NCBI GenBank assembly: GCA_965242845.1
Contig: CBDETC010000001.1
Location: forward strand, 62,001 to 126,000
DNA: 64,000 bases
Source of the DNA: RHLJ01 sp965242845
GTDB taxonomy: Bacteria; Bacteroidota; Rhodothermia; Balneolales; Balneolaceae
Reading direction: 5' to 3'
Shown here: piece after piece, positions 61,629-64,000 of the stretch
How positions within the stretch are numbered: the first letter of the stretch is position 1
Layout of the letters: each line of letters opens with the position of its first letter
Position numbers and translations under genes: made by a program
The notes under the pieces: model-generated
Databases searched by the model: none
Seen by the model: only the letters and a program-made list of their open reading frames with translations
Told to the model about the DNA's origin: nothing

Positions 61629-62486
61629 TTATTGTTCCTCTTGATATGATTTTATAATTGATTCAGAGGTGGCATTATTAAGTAAACCATCGTCATTTAA
61701 TTTCTTTAGAAAAGATGCCGGAATATTTGATTCATATACTCTTTGAAGAGTGGCTTCATCTAGCACATCACTAATTTCAAAACGTTCGAGTTCATTTGTG
61801 AAAGCACTAAATCCACCAGCTTGTTCGTGCGCTAATTCCAATTGTCGTAAAGCATCTGCTATTTGCGAATTAGCTTCGTCGCCAAATTGTCCGGATTCTT
61901 GTAAACCAGCTAATGCCTGTCTTGCTGTATTTAAAGCAAACTGTTGAAGCTCTTCAGCGCTTTCAAAATTCTCCAAGTCACCAAATTCTTCAAAGGCTTC
62001 GAATGCTTCAAAGGCCTCAAAAGCTTCGAAGGCCTCAAATGCCTCAAAGTTTTCAAAATTCTCAAAGCCCTCGAAATTTTCCAGGTTCTCCAGGCCTTCT
62101 ATGTTTATCTCTAAGTTCTCAAGAGCGGTTTCTAATTCTGATAGATCTATAACGATATCTTGTCCGGGAGTACCATTAATAATTAGTGCTTCTCCCGAAG
62201 TACCACCACCCAAAACTATAGCTTCATCAGGAAGAGGTGCCGCTTCTATTACCGTAATTTGAGACTCATTGGCTCCAAAAATATTTGCATATACCTGACG
62301 GGGACTCCAATCATTAAAATATAAAAGCGTAAGCATCCCAAAGCCAGTCAGTACTAATGCGTTCCTAAACCAATTTGATTTCTGCTTAGGAGGTTCGGGC
62401 GTATAACCTTCTCTTGATTTCTCCTCAATATAATCATCAAGGTTAAAGTCACTGTTACGATGAAATTGGTGTTGTTCTCGTGCCAT
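61629..62486 (-). CDS. membrane-anchored protein with FEAF low-complexity segment, paralogue 2
   Basis: 285 residues. Same N-terminal plan as its neighbours: DFNLDDYIEEKS (residues 13-24), a membrane helix (about 42-57), and a NDWSPRQVYANIFGANE segment shared with paralogue 3. The middle (about residues 125-180) is a low-complexity stretch in which the unit Phe-Glu-Ala is repeated many times, after an NLEN-rich region. Only one copy and one partial copy of the 30-residue repeat remain at the C-terminus (SNIPASFLKKLNDDGLLNN), ending in a cap. Two bases from each neighbour. A coupled operon of three related proteins. Confidence 0.8.
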   Translation of the reverse strand: MAREQHQFHRNSDFNLDDYIEEKSREGYTPEPPKQKSNWFRNALVLTGFGMLTLLYFNDWSPRQVYANIFGANESQITVIEAAPLPDEAIVLGGGTSGEALIINGTPGQDIVIDLSELETALENLEINIEGLENLENFEGFENFENFEAFEAFEAFEAFEAFEAFEEFGDLENFESAEELQQFALNTARQALAGLQESGQFGDEANSQIADALRQLELAHEQAGGFSAFTNELERFEISDVLDEATLQRVYESNIPASFLKKLNDDGLLNNATSESIIKSYQEEQ

Positions 62487-62488
62487 AA

Positions 62489-63508
62489 TTATTGTCCGTC
62501 TATTCGATAAGCATCTATTACAGATTGGGAGGACATGTTATCCAACAAGCCTCGGTCTTCAAGTCCCTGGATGAATGAGATAGGAACATTATTGCTATGT
62601 AATCTTGATATAGAAGTACTTCCAAAATTATCCATAAGTCCACTATTGGATAATTGAGTGATGTAAGAAGCAGGAACCTGATTGCTATAAAGCGTGGAAA
62701 GGGAGGTGCCGCCAAATTCGTCTAATACCCCAGCTTGATTCAGTTCCTGAAGATATTCAAATGGAACCTGATTGCTATAGAGTGTAGAGATGGAAGTACC
62801 TCCAAAATTGTCTAGCATTCCTGCTTGCTGTAATTGTATGATGTATTGGGTAGGTACCCTGTTATTATATAGAGTAGTAATAGAAGTACCACCAAAGTTG
62901 TCTAATACACCGAACGATTGTAACTGGGTGATATATTCGGTAGGAACTCTATTAGTAAATAAAGTAGTAATAGAAGTGCCTCCAAAATTGTCTAATGCTC
63001 CTGCCTGTCCTAATTCATCGATGTATTCAACAGGAACATTGTTTTGATACATTGTTGAAAGCGAAGAGCTTCCGAAGTTATCTAAATAGCCTTTATCATT
63101 TAGAGCAGCCATATAATCGGTAAAACTCATATTAAGAGGAGCTGCTTGTGTATTCTGATCTACTTCGTCAAAGTTGAACTCCGGGATATTTACATCAACA
63201 TTGATATCGGGGATTTGAACATTGATAGGAGGGATGTCAATATTTATACCACCAACTTGTTGTGCGGTTACTTCTTCTCCAAAAAAGAAGTTATAAGCAT
63301 TGCTAGGACTCCAGTCGAAATACCATAGGAAAGAAGCTACCGCAACAGCCCCAATAAGAATGATATTTCTAAAAAAAGAAGAAGACTCTTTTTCAAAGTC
63401 TTCTTGCTCTTCAATAGTCTGTGCTTGTTCAGATTGTTCTTCCAGGTAATTATCTAAATTAAAGTCGTCTGACTTTTTAGAATTTCTGAATTTTCCTTGC
63501 TGTGCCAT
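62489..63508 (-). CDS. membrane-anchored 30-residue-repeat protein, paralogue 3
   Basis: 339 residues. N-terminal DFNLDNYLEEQSEQ motif (residues 15-28), a membrane helix (about 47-63), YFDWSPSNAYNFFFGEE, an Ile/Pro/Asp/Asn-rich linker (residues 84-118), then seven 30-residue repeats from residue 128, such as VPTEYITQLQSFGVLDNFGG then TSITTLYNNR, with a divergent C-terminal cap (DNMSSQSVIDAY). Order in the operon: this gene first, then paralogue 2, then paralogue 1. Divergent from the DUF2911 gene, with about 110 bases between, which must contain both promoters. Confidence 0.8.
   Translation of the reverse strand: MAQQGKFRNSKKSDDFNLDNYLEEQSEQAQTIEEQEDFEKESSSFFRNIILIGAVAVASFLWYFDWSPSNAYNFFFGEEVTAQQVGGINIDIPPINVQIPDINVDVNIPEFNFDEVDQNTQAAPLNMSFTDYMAALNDKGYLDNFGSSSLSTMYQNNVPVEYIDELGQAGALDNFGGTSITTLFTNRVPTEYITQLQSFGVLDNFGGTSITTLYNNRVPTQYIIQLQQAGMLDNFGGTSISTLYSNQVPFEYLQELNQAGVLDEFGGTSLSTLYSNQVPASYITQLSNSGLMDNFGSTSISRLHSNNVPISFIQGLEDRGLLDNMSSQSVIDAYRIDGQ
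62492..63127 (-). repeat. seven tandem 90-bp coding repeats (paralogue 3)
   Basis: Residues 128-339 of the protein at 62489-63508. Unit length 30 codons; blocks such as LDNFGGTSITTLY recur almost unchanged between units. Confidence 0.85.
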
Positions 63509-63621
63509 GGTTAAAAAAATTTTTAAGGGAGACGAGTTGGAACCAATCTTTGTTTCAAAAGGGATATAATTAACAAAAGAATGTTTAGATTAAAAGATCA
63601 ATTAAATCTCACCCAGAATTA

Positions 63622-64000
63622 TGAAAAAATTTCTTCTTACACCAATTCTATTACTCTTTTTTTGTTCGATGATAAGCTATGCTCAGCTTCCCGTTTCCCT
63701 GGAGCTGCCCAGATCTAGTCCAAAAGAGTCCAGAAGCATAACTATTGGATATACGACTATTAGCCTTGAGTATAGTTCTGTAGGTATAAAAGATCGAGAG
63801 GTTTGGGGAGGACTTGTGCCATATGATCGTGTTTGGAGGACTGGTGCGAATGAGAACACATTATTTACCGTAACCGATGACGTGATAATTAATGGGGAAA
63901 GCTTGGAAGCAGGTACTTACGGTATGCATACAATTCCCGGAGAGGAAGAGTGGGTCATTATTTTTTCGAACTTTAATGAGGCTTGGGGGAGTTTTTTCTA
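63622..64000 (+). CDS. DUF2911 domain-containing secreted protein (3' end outside window)
   Basis: 126 residues visible, running off the window end. Signal peptide (MKKFLLTPILLLFFCSMISYAQ). The DUF2911 domain is recognised by YTTISLEYSSVGIKDREVWGGLVPYDRVWRTGANENTLF and LEAGTYGMHTIPGEEEWVIIFS. Common in Bacteroidota-type bacteria; function unknown. Divergent from the repeat-protein operon. Confidence 0.88.

Noticed and set aside
60539..63508. Tandem 90-bp units as a possible CRISPR array
   Set aside because: The units are contiguous coding repeats without spacers and are longer than CRISPR repeats; the reading frames are intact across them.

Overview
This window is chromosomal DNA of a moderately AT-rich Gram-negative bacterium. 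The gene content suggests the Balneolaceae / Rhodothermota side of the Bacteroidota (FCB) superphylum. The pointers are: a TonB-receptor plus DUF4249 pair, a FecI/FecR/STN-receptor unit, DUF6090, DUF4159, DUF2911 and DUF72 proteins, a CrtY-type lycopene cyclase, a two-component-propeller protein, LytTR/LytS signalling, and a tmRNA whose predicted tag (DNNYSYRLAA) resembles my recollection of the Salinibacter tag. This placement is inference; no rRNA or marker phylogeny was run.

Layout. 1-2.1 kb: partial bidomain dCTP deaminase, a small Fe-S protein and rsmE; then, on the minus strand, an unannotated 39-residue peptide with 14 cysteines directly abutting a small hypothetical gene. 2.2-7.7 kb: TfoX-N, DUF1835, a TetR regulator plus hotdog thioesterase with two identical 14-bp palindromic operators, crtY overlapping a nitrilase, and threonine aldolase. 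7.7-14.7 kb: one minus-strand operon of ABC ATPase, ABC-2 permease fused to an M1 aminopeptidase, LytS-like kinase, LytTR regulator and DUF6090 protein. 14.8-25.4 kb: small secreted proteins, a GMC oxidoreductase with its subunit-3-like partner, an ArgD-type aminotransferase, two YceI proteins around a beta-barrel protein, hisN, and an M1-like protein that has lost its zinc site. 25.4-34.7 kb: NatAB-like ABC exporter, glgA-glgC, a lipoprotein, a VOC-GNAT-GNAT fusion, and a frameshifted PQQ/cytochrome c dehydrogenase.

34.8-37.8 kb is the most interesting locus. A segment of about 3 kb carries a single AT-rich gene for a 906-residue superfamily-1 helicase. It lies between two 35-bp direct repeats (33/35 identical) that are copies of the 3' end of sucD. 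The original sucD tail and its terminator have been displaced 3 kb downstream, and the insertion restores a replacement sucD tail. No integrase gene is visible. The architecture is that of a site-specifically integrated single-gene cassette, possibly for defence.

37.8-50 kb: sucD, dnaG, a PhnB-like protein, DUF4159, DUF4249, a frameshifted TonB receptor, DUF72, ssrA (tmRNA), and a 1084-residue propeller-adenylate cyclase. 50-56.2 kb: ECF sigma factor, secreted lipoprotein, FecR, STN-TonB receptor, and a divergent M23 peptidase. 56.3-60.5 kb: NfeD with two SPFH proteins, then an MsbA-like exporter. 60.5-63.5 kb: three adjacent paralogous membrane-anchored proteins with a shared N-terminal motif, one transmembrane helix and 30-residue repeats, which I cannot assign to a named system. 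63.6 kb to the end: a partial DUF2911 protein.

Two genes (the PQQ dehydrogenase and the TonB receptor) are broken by apparent single-base losses in short G runs, and the sigma-factor start may share the same cause. This should be checked as a possible assembly artefact before biological meaning is drawn.
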